Origin: Oscillospiraceae bacterium HV4-5-C5C
GTDB lineage: Bacteria > Bacillota > Clostridia > Saccharofermentanales > Fastidiosipilaceae
Direction: 5' to 3'
Length of the DNA stretch: 64,000 nucleotides
Assembly: GCA_012034405.1 (NCBI GenBank)
Contig: JAAVLZ010000002.1
Span: forward strand, 159,915-223,914
The position numbers and the translations under genes were made by a program. Below, one piece after another: positions 15,947 to 24,945 of the stretch. Position 1 is the stretch's first letter. Every line of letters begins with the position of its first letter. The notes beneath the pieces are model-generated. The model worked only from the letters and a program-made list of their open reading frames with translations, had not been told where the DNA came from and ran no database searches.

Positions 15947-18202
15947 ATGCAAGCACAAATCCTTGTTACAGGACCAGAAAAGCGGCCTGTTTTTCATCTG
16001 ACGAACGGACAAATCAGTTATATTATCGGAATAACTGAACGCGCGGCCATACCGGAGCAGCTCTATTTTGGCGCCGCGATCCGACCGCAGGCCGGCTATG
16101 ATTTTCTGATCGATCGTGAAAACCGCAATGGCGTCCTGCTATTTGATCAGGACCCAACCTCCTCACTGGACTATCTGGGCCAGGAATATCCGTCCTACGG
16201 CCACTCGGATTTCCGTCAGCCCGCCTTGCAGCTAACCTATCCGCAGGGAGATCAGGTCACGCTGCTCACGTATGAATCGTACCGGATCCTCGCGCACAAG
16301 GAACCGCTGCCGGGCCTGCCCGCCTCTTTTGGCCGGACCCCGGATGATACCATGGTTTTGGAACTGCACTTGAAGGATGAGGGGTCGGGACTCAAGGTTA
16401 CCTTGCAGTATGCGATCTTTTCGGATGTTGCCGCGGTGACCCGTTCAGCCCGGCTGGAGCAAAGCGGGACGGAGACCCTCTGGATTGACCGGGCTATGAG
16501 TCTGGCCCTGGATCTGCCGGATCATGATTATGACCTGATCCATTTTTATGGGGGCTGGGCGCATGAGATGAATCTGGAACGTCAACCGCTGCAGCATGGA
16601 ATCTATCAGGTTTCAAGTCTGCGCGGAGTCACTTCCGCGGTGCAAACCCCCCTCATCGCCCTGGCCAGACCGCAGGCTGACGAGTTCCAGGGGCAGGTCC
16701 TGGGCTTCAACCTGCTTTACAGCGGGAATTTTTTAAGTCAGACGGAGACCGCCCTGTCCGGTACGACCCGGGTGCTGCTGGGCATTCATCCGGACTTGTT
16801 CCGCTGGGAGCTTAAGCCGGGTCACAGCTTCCAGACGCCGGAAGCTGTGATGGTCTATAGCCACAACGGTCTTAACGGCATGAGTCAGGCCTTTCATGAT
16901 TTTTACCGGCGCCACCTGATCAGACGGCCTGCCAGCAAGGCGCTATCTCCTGTCTTGCTGAACAGCTGGGAGGGGTGCTATTTCAATTTTGACCAGGACC
17001 GCTTAGTCAGCATGGCGGAGACTGCACGGGAAATGGGGATAGACCTGTTTGTGCTGGACGACGGCTGGTTTGGACACCGGGATGACGACACGACTTCGCT
17101 GGGGGATTGGCGGCCGGACCGGCGTAAACTGCCGGAGGGCATCAGCGGTCTCAGCCATAAGATCCACGCGCTGGGGTTGCAATTTGGCCTCTGGATTGAG
17201 CCGGAGATGGTCAATCCGGGCACGCCGATCTGGGAGGAGCACCCTGACTGGGTGATCCGCGTACCGGGCAAGTCCGCTTCGCCCAGCCGCAATCAGTATG
17301 TCCTGGATATGGGTCGGCCGGAGGTGGTGACAAACCTCTTTGACCAGCTCTGCCGGGTTTTGGACGGGGCCGGGGTGGACTATATTAAATGGGATATGAA
17401 CCGGCATTTGTCGGAGCTTTACAGTCACGCGCTGCCTGCCAGCCGTCAGAGTGAGCTGAGCCACCGCTACTGCCTGGGGGTCTATCAGCTCTATGAGCGC
17501 CTGCTGGAGCGGTATCCCGACATTCTTTTTGAGTCCTGCTCCAGCGGAGGACAGCGCTTTGACGCGGGCATGCTGTATTACGCGCCGCAGGCCTGGGTCA
17601 GTGATAATACGGACGCTGTCGCCAGACTGAAAATCCAGTATGGCACCAGTATGGGTTATCCGCTGGCTGCCATGGGCGCGCATGTGTCCGCTGTGCCCAA
17701 TCACCAGACCGGTCGGGTCACCTCACTGGCCCTGCGCAGCACGGTGGCAAGCTTTGGAACTTTTGGCTATGAACTGGATCCGGCTCAGCTGACGGACGCG
17801 GAAAAAGTCCGGATCAAGCAGGATATTGCTGACTTTAAAAAACTGCAGCCAATCGTGGCGAAAGGCTGCTTTTACCGGCTGATCAGCCCCTTTGACCGGC
17901 CTGAGCTGTGTGCCTGGATGGCTGTATCTAAGGACAGGCAGCAGGCTTATGTTGCGGTTTTCCGCCTGCTGGAGGTCATGGGTCAGGAGCGTACCCGCAT
18001 CCCACTGGCCGGTCTGGATCCGGCGCTGCTGTATACGGTCAAAGGCCCCTGGCAGTCCCTGACCCCGCGCTATGGCGATAATCTGATGTCAGCCGGGCTG
18101 ATCCTGGCCGGCAATAAACGGGACGCCAGCCGGCAGCCGGACGGACAGCGGGGTGATTTTGCGGTTTATACCTTTATGCTGGAGGCGGTGGCGCAAGCTT
18201 AA
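15947..18202 (+). CDS. Alpha-galactosidase, GH36
   Basis: 751 residues from ATG 15947. Hydrolyses terminal alpha-1,6-galactose from raffinose-type sugars, melibiose or galactomannan. The N-terminal beta-sandwich (to about 320) is followed by the TIM barrel with the family signature LNSWEGCYFNFD, LDDGWFGHRDDD, GLWIEPEMVNPGTP. The nucleophile is Asp483 in YIKWDMNRH and the acid/base Asp553 in SDNTDA; the 70-residue spacing equals that of characterised Geobacillus enzymes. ESCSSGGQRFDAGM is also diagnostic. The longer frame starting at 15851 is rejected because AGAGAGG precedes ATG 15947. No signal peptide, so intracellular; no transporter is adjacent. Confidence 0.93.
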   Translation: MQAQILVTGPEKRPVFHLTNGQISYIIGITERAAIPEQLYFGAAIRPQAGYDFLIDRENRNGVLLFDQDPTSSLDYLGQEYPSYGHSDFRQPALQLTYPQGDQVTLLTYESYRILAHKEPLPGLPASFGRTPDDTMVLELHLKDEGSGLKVTLQYAIFSDVAAVTRSARLEQSGTETLWIDRAMSLALDLPDHDYDLIHFYGGWAHEMNLERQPLQHGIYQVSSLRGVTSAVQTPLIALARPQADEFQGQVLGFNLLYSGNFLSQTETALSGTTRVLLGIHPDLFRWELKPGHSFQTPEAVMVYSHNGLNGMSQAFHDFYRRHLIRRPASKALSPVLLNSWEGCYFNFDQDRLVSMAETAREMGIDLFVLDDGWFGHRDDDTTSLGDWRPDRRKLPEGISGLSHKIHALGLQFGLWIEPEMVNPGTPIWEEHPDWVIRVPGKSASPSRNQYVLDMGRPEVVTNLFDQLCRVLDGAGVDYIKWDMNRHLSELYSHALPASRQSELSHRYCLGVYQLYERLLERYPDILFESCSSGGQRFDAGMLYYAPQAWVSDNTDAVARLKIQYGTSMGYPLAAMGAHVSAVPNHQTGRVTSLALRSTVASFGTFGYELDPAQLTDAEKVRIKQDIADFKKLQPIVAKGCFYRLISPFDRPELCAWMAVSKDRQQAYVAVFRLLEVMGQERTRIPLAGLDPALLYTVKGPWQSLTPRYGDNLMSAGLILAGNKRDASRQPDGQRGDFAVYTFMLEAVAQA

Positions 18203-18209
18203 AATAAGC

Positions 18210-18253
18210 TGAAGCATTTCATTAAGTCTGCTTTAAGTTCCTCTTTTTATACT
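18210..18253 (+). promoter_or_regulatory. 11-bp-phased direct repeats and -10 upstream of the HtrA-like gene
   Basis: TGAAGC (18210), ATTAAG (18221) and TTTAAG (18232) are spaced exactly 11 bp apart, and a TATACT -10 lies at 18248-18253. The last repeat covers the -35 position, and no consensus -35 is present. This is the layout of an OmpR/PhoB-family activator site. Confidence 0.5.
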
Positions 18254-18290
18254 GTGACCATAAGATAAGCACAGAAAGAGGTGCAGCAAG

Positions 18291-19385
18291 ATGAAACAGT
18301 TTAAATCAATCGCTCAAAAAGGTTTAACCGTGCTGGTAGCGGCAGCGCTGGGCAGCGGTATAACACTTGGCTACGATGCATATAAAAGCAGTGTAGGATC
18401 GCAGACAGTCAGCGCCGCCGGTACCGAAACAACTGAAAGCAGTGTGGATACCAGTCTCAAGGCGGCCTCAGCCACCTCCGAGACGCTGAATGACGCCACG
18501 GTGACCGCCGCGGCCAAGATCAGTCCGTCCATTGTCCTGGTAGAAAATTATCAGGCCCCGTCCAGCAATGGCTCCTTTTATATTCAGAACGGCCGGATAT
18601 ACTTCAGCCAGGGCGGGAGCAACAGCGGAGAAACAGAAGAGCCGGAGCTAGCCGGTGAAGGCTCCGGTATCATCATGAGTACAGATGGCTATATCATCAC
18701 GAACTACCACGTGATTGAAGACGCAGACAAAATTGCCGTCAAAACCAATGACGGTACAGAATATGAGGCAACAGTGGTTGGTTCGGACAGTGACGCAGAC
18801 TTAGCGCTGCTTAAGATAGAGGCTACAGGCCTGACCGCGGTTGAAGTGGGCGACTCCACTGAACTGCAGCAAGGCGAAATTGTTATGGCAGTTGGTAATC
18901 CCGGCGGCGAAACATTTGAGAACACCGTGACGCTGGGCGTGGTGTCCGCAGTAGAACGGGAGCTGACGATGGAAAACGGTACGACCCTGACCATGATCCA
19001 GACCGACGCAGCGATCAACCCGGGTAACTCCGGCGGCGCCCTGTTCAACCTGGACGGCCAGCTGGTCGGTATTACCTCAGCCAAGTATGAAGCCAGCGGC
19101 TATGAAAACATCGGCTTTGCCATCTCCACCAGTGACGCCATGCCCATCATTGATAATTTCCTTGAAGAAGCCGAAAACGGCAGCAGCAGTACAGATGAAA
19201 GCAGTGAAACTACTTCAACTGAAGACAGCAGCCAGAGCACTGAAAGCCAGGATCAGCAATCCGAGTGGGAAGATTTCTTTAATAACTACTTTGGTAACAA
19301 CAGCAGCGGCAACAGCAGCAGCGGCAACAGCAGCAGCGGTAACAACAGCAGCGGCAACAGCAGCAGCCAGACGCCGCAGATGTAA
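18291..19385 (+). CDS. HtrA/DegP-like trypsin-type serine protease without PDZ
   Basis: 364 residues. Secreted or membrane-anchored quality-control protease. N-terminal hydrophobic segment (about 12-28), polar linker to about 70, then the chymotrypsin-like domain with His140 in NYHVIED, Asp170 in SDADLALLK and Ser247 in NPGNSGGALF. The domain ends near residue 290 at SDAMPIIDNF, where HtrA proteins normally continue into a PDZ domain. Instead there is an acidic Ser/Thr/Glu-rich segment and a Ser/Gly/Asn repeat tail ending TPQM. GAGGTG upstream supports the start. Monocistronic, with a perfect terminator downstream. Confidence 0.9.
   Translation: MKQFKSIAQKGLTVLVAAALGSGITLGYDAYKSSVGSQTVSAAGTETTESSVDTSLKAASATSETLNDATVTAAAKISPSIVLVENYQAPSSNGSFYIQNGRIYFSQGGSNSGETEEPELAGEGSGIIMSTDGYIITNYHVIEDADKIAVKTNDGTEYEATVVGSDSDADLALLKIEATGLTAVEVGDSTELQQGEIVMAVGNPGGETFENTVTLGVVSAVERELTMENGTTLTMIQTDAAINPGNSGGALFNLDGQLVGITSAKYEASGYENIGFAISTSDAMPIIDNFLEEAENGSSSTDESSETTSTEDSSQSTESQDQQSEWEDFFNNYFGNNSSGNSSSGNSSSGNNSSGNSSSQTPQM
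19298..19370 (+). repeat. Ser-Gly-Asn codon repeat in the protease tail
   Basis: Imperfect tandem units of about 12-15 bp (AACAGCAGCGGC type) coding for NSSSG repeats. Probably a flexible extracellular tail; prone to length change by slippage. Confidence 0.8.
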
Positions 19386-19466
19386 CCCCGGCTTATGAAA
19401 ATGACCGCTGACGCGGCGCGGGAAAGACAGCTAGTCTGTTGACCTGAAACGGCTGAACCAAACCTG

Positions 19467-19514
19467 AGCCCCGGTGATTACAGGATCCTCCATCTGTAAT
19501 CACCGGGGCTTTTG
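19467..19514 (+). terminator. Strong terminator after the protease gene
   Basis: 17-bp perfect stem (AGCCCCGGTGATTACAG and its complement), 10-base loop, then TTTT. It lies 80 bp after the stop. Confidence 0.9.
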
Positions 19515-19567
19515 GCTGCCCGGATAGTTGTATAATAGTTGATAAAGTCAATGATCAGGAGGCTGCT

Positions 19568-20326
19568 ATGGCAGATACCGACTTAAAACCCAGCTTTAAA
19601 AAGCAGATAACGGAACGGATTGATGGGCTTGAAAGCCTGGGCAAACGGATTGGCCTCAGTACCGCTCTATTGCTGGTCGGAGCAGGCACAGGCCGTCTGG
19701 CAGTCAATGTCAGCGCGGACAGTAATCAACTGCAGAACCGTAGCATTAACGGTAACCAGATCCTGGCTTGTATCATTGAGATCATCTTAACCTTGCTGGC
19801 AGTCTATGCCTATGCCCATTTTTCTCAGCGGCGCCTGCAGCGCTGGGGCGAGGGGAAACTGAGCAAGCCAGATGAGCCGGAGTTCAGCTGGCTTAAGGAA
19901 GAGTACCAGCAGCAGGCCAGACACTATCTGCTGCTGCTGCTGGGCGCAGGCCTTGCCTGGCTGCTGTCGCTGCTGCTTTATTTTGTTCTGCGCCGGGGCC
20001 TGAATACCACCGAGTCTACCGCCACCTTTTGGCTGCTGCTCACCGCGGGCCTGGGTGTTTATCTGCACATAAAGAGCAGTCTTTGCTTTTATGGCTGGCA
20101 ACTGGCGGTCATAGCTGCCCGTCAGCCGGCTAAGCCTGAAGATACAAAGGGCTTGCGGGCCATGCTCAAGTTCGGGGCGGTTCTGTGGACGTTCATGACG
20201 ATTGTTTACCTGATCCTGGGCTTACACTTTCACCAATGGGCTCATGCCTGGCTGCTATATCCGATCGCGGGTTTAACCTATTGTCTGCTGCTTACCTGGA
20301 GCGTAGCCATTCGCGGCTTACATTGA
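19568..20326 (+). CDS. Multi-pass membrane protein of unknown function
   Basis: 252 residues, starting behind CAGGAGG. About six hydrophobic segments: residues 30-50, 63-82, 120-142, 150-170, 200-220 and 225-245, with a polar cytoplasmic loop (RRLQRWGEGKLSKPDEPEFSW) between the second and third. I do not recognise a family; the layout loosely resembles small DUF-type membrane proteins of Firmicutes. A perfect TATAAT lies at 19531-19536, just after the previous terminator, so the gene has its own promoter, although the -35 is poor. No partner genes are adjacent. Confidence 0.6.
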   Translation: MADTDLKPSFKKQITERIDGLESLGKRIGLSTALLLVGAGTGRLAVNVSADSNQLQNRSINGNQILACIIEIILTLLAVYAYAHFSQRRLQRWGEGKLSKPDEPEFSWLKEEYQQQARHYLLLLLGAGLAWLLSLLLYFVLRRGLNTTESTATFWLLLTAGLGVYLHIKSSLCFYGWQLAVIAARQPAKPEDTKGLRAMLKFGAVLWTFMTIVYLILGLHFHQWAHAWLLYPIAGLTYCLLLTWSVAIRGLH

Positions 20327-20454
20327 GGGTGCCGGAATGACAGCCCGCGGGACCGGTCGGCCCGGACTCAAGGATGATATACCGGTTCAGCCGCGCTCAG
20401 GAAATGTGGCCGTGACAACGTTGTCTGACCTTAAAAAACAAGAGTTTTCCCAAT
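20327..20454. other. Intergenic stretch before the tRNA unit
   Basis: 128 bp between the membrane-protein stop and the tRNA terminator. No gene, ribosome site or convincing hairpin is visible. Confidence 0.5.
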
Positions 20455-20488
20455 AAAAAAGCGGATCTCCGGGGGGTGGAGATCCGCT
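20455..20488 (-). terminator. Terminator of the tRNA-Glu transcript
   Basis: On the minus strand an 11-bp stem AGCGGATCTCC with its complement, 7-base loop, followed by six T. It lies 40 bp downstream of the tRNA. Confidence 0.85.
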
Positions 20489-20527
20489 GCTATAGTTTGT
20501 AGCCATTGGGGGGAATGAGCTACGAAC

Positions 20528-20603
20528 TGGTGACCCTGACGAGAATCGAACTCGTGATTCCGCCTTGAGAGGGCGGCGTCTTGAACCGCTTGACCACAGG
20601 GCC
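20528..20603 (-). tRNA. tRNA-Glu (anticodon CTC)
   Basis: 76 nt including an encoded CCA. Acceptor arm GGCCCTG pairs with CAGGGTC; T arm contains GTTCGATTC; the anticodon stem CCGCC/GGCGG encloses the loop CTCTCAA, giving anticodon CTC, which reads GAG (Glu). It stands alone with its own promoter and terminator. Confidence 0.93.
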
Positions 20604-20616
20604 TTAAAGCTTGACT

Positions 20617-20646
20617 ATTGTAACACTGCCGGTCAGATCTTGGCAA
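20617..20646 (-). promoter_or_regulatory. Promoter of tRNA-Glu
   Basis: Minus strand TTGCCA (complement of 20641-20646), 18-bp spacer, TACAAT (complement of 20617-20622), placing the start just upstream of the mature tRNA. Confidence 0.7.
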
Positions 20647-20724
20647 GGGGGTCAGGACTAATATTTTACCAGCTGGAAGGCCGGCTCAGCGCTGTCCCCT
20701 GGTGGCTGAGATATCTTTCCGCTA

Positions 20725-21351
20725 TTAACTGTCCAGACCAGAAGCCTCAAGCAAGCGGGCCAGCAGTCTCAGCTTATCCACTTTAAAATAGTAGTGACGA
20801 CTGCCTTCAGAATAGAGCATATAAGCGCTGTCGTCATTGTAGCTGTCGTCATCAGTCAGTACCTTAGGATTTGGCGCGGCTGTCAGGCTGGCCTGGAGTT
20901 GTCCCTGAGCATCCCATATCTCCAGTGTCAGGGCAGCGTCAGCGGCATAGGTGGGCTTGAACCACAAGCCGCTGCGGGTACTGACATTAAACAGATCCAA
21001 TACGTCTGCCGCCTGCTCCGGACTTAAGTTGATTTGTTGCCCTTCATAGGCAGCGGTTAAGACGAGCTCACCGCTCCTGGCATCTGCGGACAACACCTCC
21101 AGCCGGCGGGTGTATTCCTGGTTGCGGTAGCTTTGGCGGAGCATGGCCAGAGCCGGCAGCAGAATAGCCAGAATAATCACCATTGAGAGGACCAGCAGTG
21201 GCAGCAGTGGACCGGAGGGGCGGGTCAGCCGGTGACGGCGCGAGGGCTTTTGCTGCGCTGCCTGCCTGGCCATATCCAGGGCGTAAGCAGACTTAGGCTG
21301 ATCAAGGCCGGCCTGCCGGTGTTCATCAGATGAATGTTCAGTTGCTTGCAT
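20725..21351 (-). CDS. Single-pass membrane protein of unknown function
   Basis: 208 residues. A basic, polar cytoplasmic N-terminus (to about 45) is followed by one hydrophobic helix (about 48-70, LLPLLVLSMVIILAILLPAL) and an extracellular domain of about 135 residues with alternating strands (GELVLTAAYEGQQINLS, LTLEIWDAQGQLQASL) ending in SRHYYFKVDKLRLLARLLEAS. No family recognised. AAAAGGA lies 12 bases before the ATG, and TATAAT (complement of 21389-21394) provides a -10. It is divergent from uvrA and followed by the tRNA on the same strand. Confidence 0.6.
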   Translation of the reverse strand: MQATEHSSDEHRQAGLDQPKSAYALDMARQAAQQKPSRRHRLTRPSGPLLPLLVLSMVIILAILLPALAMLRQSYRNQEYTRRLEVLSADARSGELVLTAAYEGQQINLSPEQAADVLDLFNVSTRSGLWFKPTYAADAALTLEIWDAQGQLQASLTAAPNPKVLTDDDSYNDDSAYMLYSEGSRHYYFKVDKLRLLARLLEASGLDS

Positions 21352-21439
21352 GATTCGCGGTCCTTTTTACATCTATTTTGGCTTGATGATTATACTATAC
21401 AGGAAAAAAAGGCGAAGACCCTGCCGATTTATCCGGCAG

Positions 21440-21479
21440 CGAACAAATGTTTGCAAGCAGCCAGCCGTCATGATAAGAT
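21440..21479 (+). promoter_or_regulatory. uvrA promoter overlapped by a LexA (SOS) box
   Basis: TTGCAA (21451-21456), 17-bp spacer, TAAGAT (21474-21479). The palindrome CGAACAAATGTTTG (21440-21453) matches the Gram-positive LexA consensus CGAAC-N4-GTTYG and covers the edge of the -35, so LexA binding would block the promoter until DNA damage. Confidence 0.8.
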
Positions 21480-21548
21480 GACTGGCATAAAGATTACCCG
21501 CGTCAGAATGCCGTCAGCTGCGGCTCTTGAACGGTTTAAGGAAGTATT

Positions 21549-24500
21549 ATGAGCATGAACAAGCAGATGACTACAGCGACAGATAACCAGCGCTATATCA
21601 CGATCCGCGGGGCGCGGGAGCATAACCTAAAAAATGTCAGCTTGCGGATACCAAGAGACAAATTCGTCGTCTTAACCGGCTTATCCGGCTCCGGCAAGTC
21701 TTCGCTGGCTTTTGATACGATTTACGCGGAGGGGCAACGGCGCTATGTTGAGTCCCTGTCATCATATGCCCGGCAGTTTCTGGGCCAGATGGAAAAACCT
21801 GATGTTGATGCCATTGAAGGGCTGAGTCCGGCAATCTCAATTGATCAAAAGACCACCTCCAAAAATCCGCGGTCTACGGTGGGTACGGTTACAGAAATCT
21901 ATGATTACCTCAGGCTGCTCTACGCCCGGGTGGGCACGCCTCACTGCCCGCGCTGCGGACGGGAGATCCGGCGTCAGACCGTGGATCAGATCCTGGACGC
22001 GATCAACGGTCATGCTGAGGGTACCCGCCTGATTATCATGGCGCCGCTGGTCCGGGGCCGCAAGGGGGAGTTTGGCAAACTGCTGGCTGACCTGCGCCGG
22101 CAGGGCTTTGTGCGGATCCGGCTGGATGGTGAATTGCATGAGCTGGATGAGGAGCTGACGATTGAAAAACGTCGCAAGCATGAGTTGAGTCTGGTCGTGG
22201 ACCGGCTGGTACTGCGCGGGGACACTGGCCGGAGACTGGCTGATTCTGTTGAACTGGCCCTGAAAATGGGGGAGGGTTTGCTGCAGGTTGAATACCAGAC
22301 CCGGCTGACTGAGGATGAAGCCGCGGAGCTGGAGGCCCGCAGACTGGCTGAAGCCAGCCTGCAAGCTCCGGGCAGCCCGGCCCAGACCGGACCTGATATG
22401 ACTGCGGAGACAGGACAGGCCGGGACGGATCCGGCGGATCTCGCCCCGGCGGAACCTCAGGGCGGCCGTCTGCCTGCCGCCAGCGCCCACGCGGCAAGCT
22501 TTGCTGCTGCTAATCTGACGGACCGGGTGGAAGGCGGTTACCACATCCATGAGGAACTGTACAGCCAGAATTTTGCCTGTCCGGACTGTCACATCAGCCT
22601 GGGAGAGCTTGAGCCGCGCTTATTCAGTTTTAATAATCCGGCCGGAGCCTGCCCGGACTGTCTGGGCATCGGTTACAACGCGCATGTGGATGAAGAGCTG
22701 ATCGTAACTGATCCCGATTTGTCCCTGAATCAGGGTGCAATCCGTTTTGCTGGCTGGAATTTTGATGATACCAGCAGCTGGGGCCGTTCCTATATTGAAG
22801 CCCTGGCTCAGCGCTACGGCTTTTCATTGGATACGCCGTGGTCCAGACTGCCCGCCAAAATCCGGCATATCATCCTCTACGGTAATAACGGAGAGATCCT
22901 GTCCATAGATACGACGAACTCCAAGTATTCCCACGGGAGTGACTATCGCAGCGCCTGGGAAGGGCTCATCCCTTCTACTGAACGGCGCTACGCTGAAACC
23001 GGCTCTGATGACATGAAAGCCTATTATGAGCAGTTTATGACCACAGTACCCTGTCCTACCTGCGGCGGCGCCAGGCTTAAGCCTGAAGCCCTGGCTGTGA
23101 CATACGACGGTCTGAATATCTATGAACTGACCAATCTGCCGATCCGCCGGATCCGCAGCGCCTTGCGCCACCCACAGCTAAGCAGTACCCAGCAGCAGAT
23201 TGCCGCGCAGATTTTGCGGGAGCTGGAAGGACGGCTGCAGTTTTTAATCGACGTTGGCTTAGACTACATGACCTTAGCCAGACCGTCTGCAACCCTGTCC
23301 GGAGGGGAGGCTCAGCGCATCCGTCTGGCTACCCAGATCGGCTCCGGCTTAATGGGGGTGCTCTACATTCTGGATGAGCCCTCCATCGGCCTGCACCAGC
23401 GGGATAATGACCGCCTGCTGGCCACGTTGAAGCATCTGCGGGATCTGGGCAACACGGTGCTGGTCGTGGAGCATGACGAGGATACCATGTGGGCGTCAGA
23501 TTATATTGTTGATATGGGACCGGGCGCTGGAGAAAAAGGCGGGGAGGTGGTGGCTGCCGGGACCGCAGAGGAGATCTGTCAGGTACCTGAATCCATCACC
23601 GGCCAGTACCTGAGTCATCGCCGCTTTATCCCGGTACCCGCGCAGCGCCGCAAAGGCAACGGCCAATGGCTGAGCATTAAAGGCGCCAGCCTGCATAACC
23701 TCAAATCAATCAATGTTCGCTTTCCCCTGGGGGCGTTCACCTGCGTAACCGGGGTGTCTGGCTCTGGTAAATCCAGCCTGATCAACGGCGTTTTGCTGCC
23801 ACGACTGGAGACCCTGCTCAACGGAGCCAGACGTAAAGCCGGTAGTCACAAAGCCATTAAGGGCTATGAACACCTGGACAAGGTTATCGCCATTGACCAG
23901 TCTCCGATTGGCCGGACACCGCGCTCTAATCCCGCTACTTATACGGGGGTTTTTGACCTGATCCGGCAACTGTTTGCCGCTACGGCTGAAGCTCGCGCCC
24001 GCGGATATCAGCCCGGCCGTTTCAGCTTTAATGTGAAAGGCGGTCGCTGTGAGGCCTGCAGCGGGGATGGGGTCAATAAGATCGAAATGCATTTTTTACC
24101 GGATATCTATGTACCTTGTGAGGTCTGCCACGGCCAGCGCTATAATCGTGAAACCCTGGAAGTTCATTACAAAGGAAAAAATATCGCTGATGTCCTGGGC
24201 ATGACAATTGATGAAGCGTGTGAATTTTTTGCCCCGATCCCGCGCATCTACAACAAACTCAAAACCTTGCAGGAGGTCGGACTGGGTTATACCCGGTTGG
24301 GACAGCCGTCTACCCAGCTTTCAGGGGGGGAGGCGCAGCGGGTTAAGCTGGCGACGGAGCTAGCGCGGCGTTCTACCGGTCAGACGCTATATATCCTGGA
24401 TGAGCCGACGACCGGTCTTCATATTGCTGACGTCCACAAATTGATTGATATCCTGCAGCGCCTGACGGATGCCGGTAACACGGTGGTGGTGATTGAGCAT

Positions 24501-24671
24501 AACCTGGATGTCATCAAAACCGCTGATTATCTGCTGGATCTGGGCCCGGAGGGGGGAGACAACGGGGGCACACTGGTGGCCTGCGGCACGCCGGAAGCAG
24601 TAGCGGCCGTCCCGGCATCCTATACCGGTCAGTATCTCCAGAAAATACTGGCACGGGACCGTGAAGACTGA
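21549..24671 (+). CDS. uvrA: Excinuclease ABC subunit A
   Basis: 1040 residues, longer than the usual 940-960. Damage-recognition ATPase of nucleotide excision repair. Two ABC modules: Walker [10 protein letters not shown] at 44-52 and GVSGSGKSS from 735; signature motifs LSGGEAQRI and LSGGEAQRV; zinc sites CPDC...CPDC and CEAC...CEVC. The extra length is a Pro/Ala/Thr-rich stretch at about residues 265-330 inside the first half ([13 protein letters not shown] onward), absent from typical UvrA. AAGGAAG precedes ATG 21549; a second ATG two codons later is possible. The neighbouring uvrB/uvrC genes are not in the window. SOS control is indicated by the upstream box. Confidence 0.97.
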   Translation: MSMNKQMTTATDNQRYITIRGAREHNLKNVSLRIPRDKFVVLTGLSGSGKSSLAFDTIYAEGQRRYVESLSSYARQFLGQMEKPDVDAIEGLSPAISIDQKTTSKNPRSTVGTVTEIYDYLRLLYARVGTPHCPRCGREIRRQTVDQILDAINGHAEGTRLIIMAPLVRGRKGEFGKLLADLRRQGFVRIRLDGELHELDEELTIEKRRKHELSLVVDRLVLRGDTGRRLADSVELALKMGEGLLQVEYQTRLTEDEAAELEARRLAEASLQAPGSPAQTGPDMTAETGQAGTDPADLAPAEPQGGRLPAASAHAASFAAANLTDRVEGGYHIHEELYSQNFACPDCHISLGELEPRLFSFNNPAGACPDCLGIGYNAHVDEELIVTDPDLSLNQGAIRFAGWNFDDTSSWGRSYIEALAQRYGFSLDTPWSRLPAKIRHIILYGNNGEILSIDTTNSKYSHGSDYRSAWEGLIPSTERRYAETGSDDMKAYYEQFMTTVPCPTCGGARLKPEALAVTYDGLNIYELTNLPIRRIRSALRHPQLSSTQQQIAAQILRELEGRLQFLIDVGLDYMTLARPSATLSGGEAQRIRLATQIGSGLMGVLYILDEPSIGLHQRDNDRLLATLKHLRDLGNTVLVVEHDEDTMWASDYIVDMGPGAGEKGGEVVAAGTAEEICQVPESITGQYLSHRRFIPVPAQRRKGNGQWLSIKGASLHNLKSINVRFPLGAFTCVTGVSGSGKSSLINGVLLPRLETLLNGARRKAGSHKAIKGYEHLDKVIAIDQSPIGRTPRSNPATYTGVFDLIRQLFAATAEARARGYQPGRFSFNVKGGRCEACSGDGVNKIEMHFLPDIYVPCEVCHGQRYNRETLEVHYKGKNIADVLGMTIDEACEFFAPIPRIYNKLKTLQEVGLGYTRLGQPSTQLSGGEAQRVKLATELARRSTGQTLYILDEPTTGLHIADVHKLIDILQRLTDAGNTVVVIEHNLDVIKTADYLLDLGPEGGDNGGTLVACGTPEAVAAVPASYTGQYLQKILARDRED

Positions 24672-24742
24672 AATATAAGCAAAGCGGACAATTTGTGGCG
24701 GCAGCCGGCGCAAAAGCTGACGTATGCACCTGTATATTGCGG

Positions 24743-24945
24743 TATAATGGCAATTCAGGCGGAAACAGGACGCTATTTCATAGAATGTTTACGCGAATAC
24801 GCTCGGTATTTATGAGAAAGTATTATAGTATTAGTTATCCGGAGGTACTGACAGATCGCTGCCGGACTGCGGGCTTCACGCCCGAGCGGACGGATCTGCA
24901 GACCCAGGAACAGTACCCATCATTACAATTACAAGGACGTGAAAC
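24743..24945 (+). promoter_or_regulatory. -10 element and strongly folded leader of the Clp ATPase gene
   Basis: A perfect TATAAT lies at 24743-24748 (weak -35). The last 100 nt of the leader fold into one long nested hairpin: GGTACTG (24844-24850) with CAGTACC (24911-24917); CAGATC (24852-24857) with GATCTG (24893-24898); GCT (24858-24860) with AGC (24885-24887); CGGGC (24870-24874) with GCCCG (24880-24884) around a TTCAC loop. No T run follows, so it is not a terminator. No CtsR heptad or CIRCE element was found. Confidence 0.5.
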
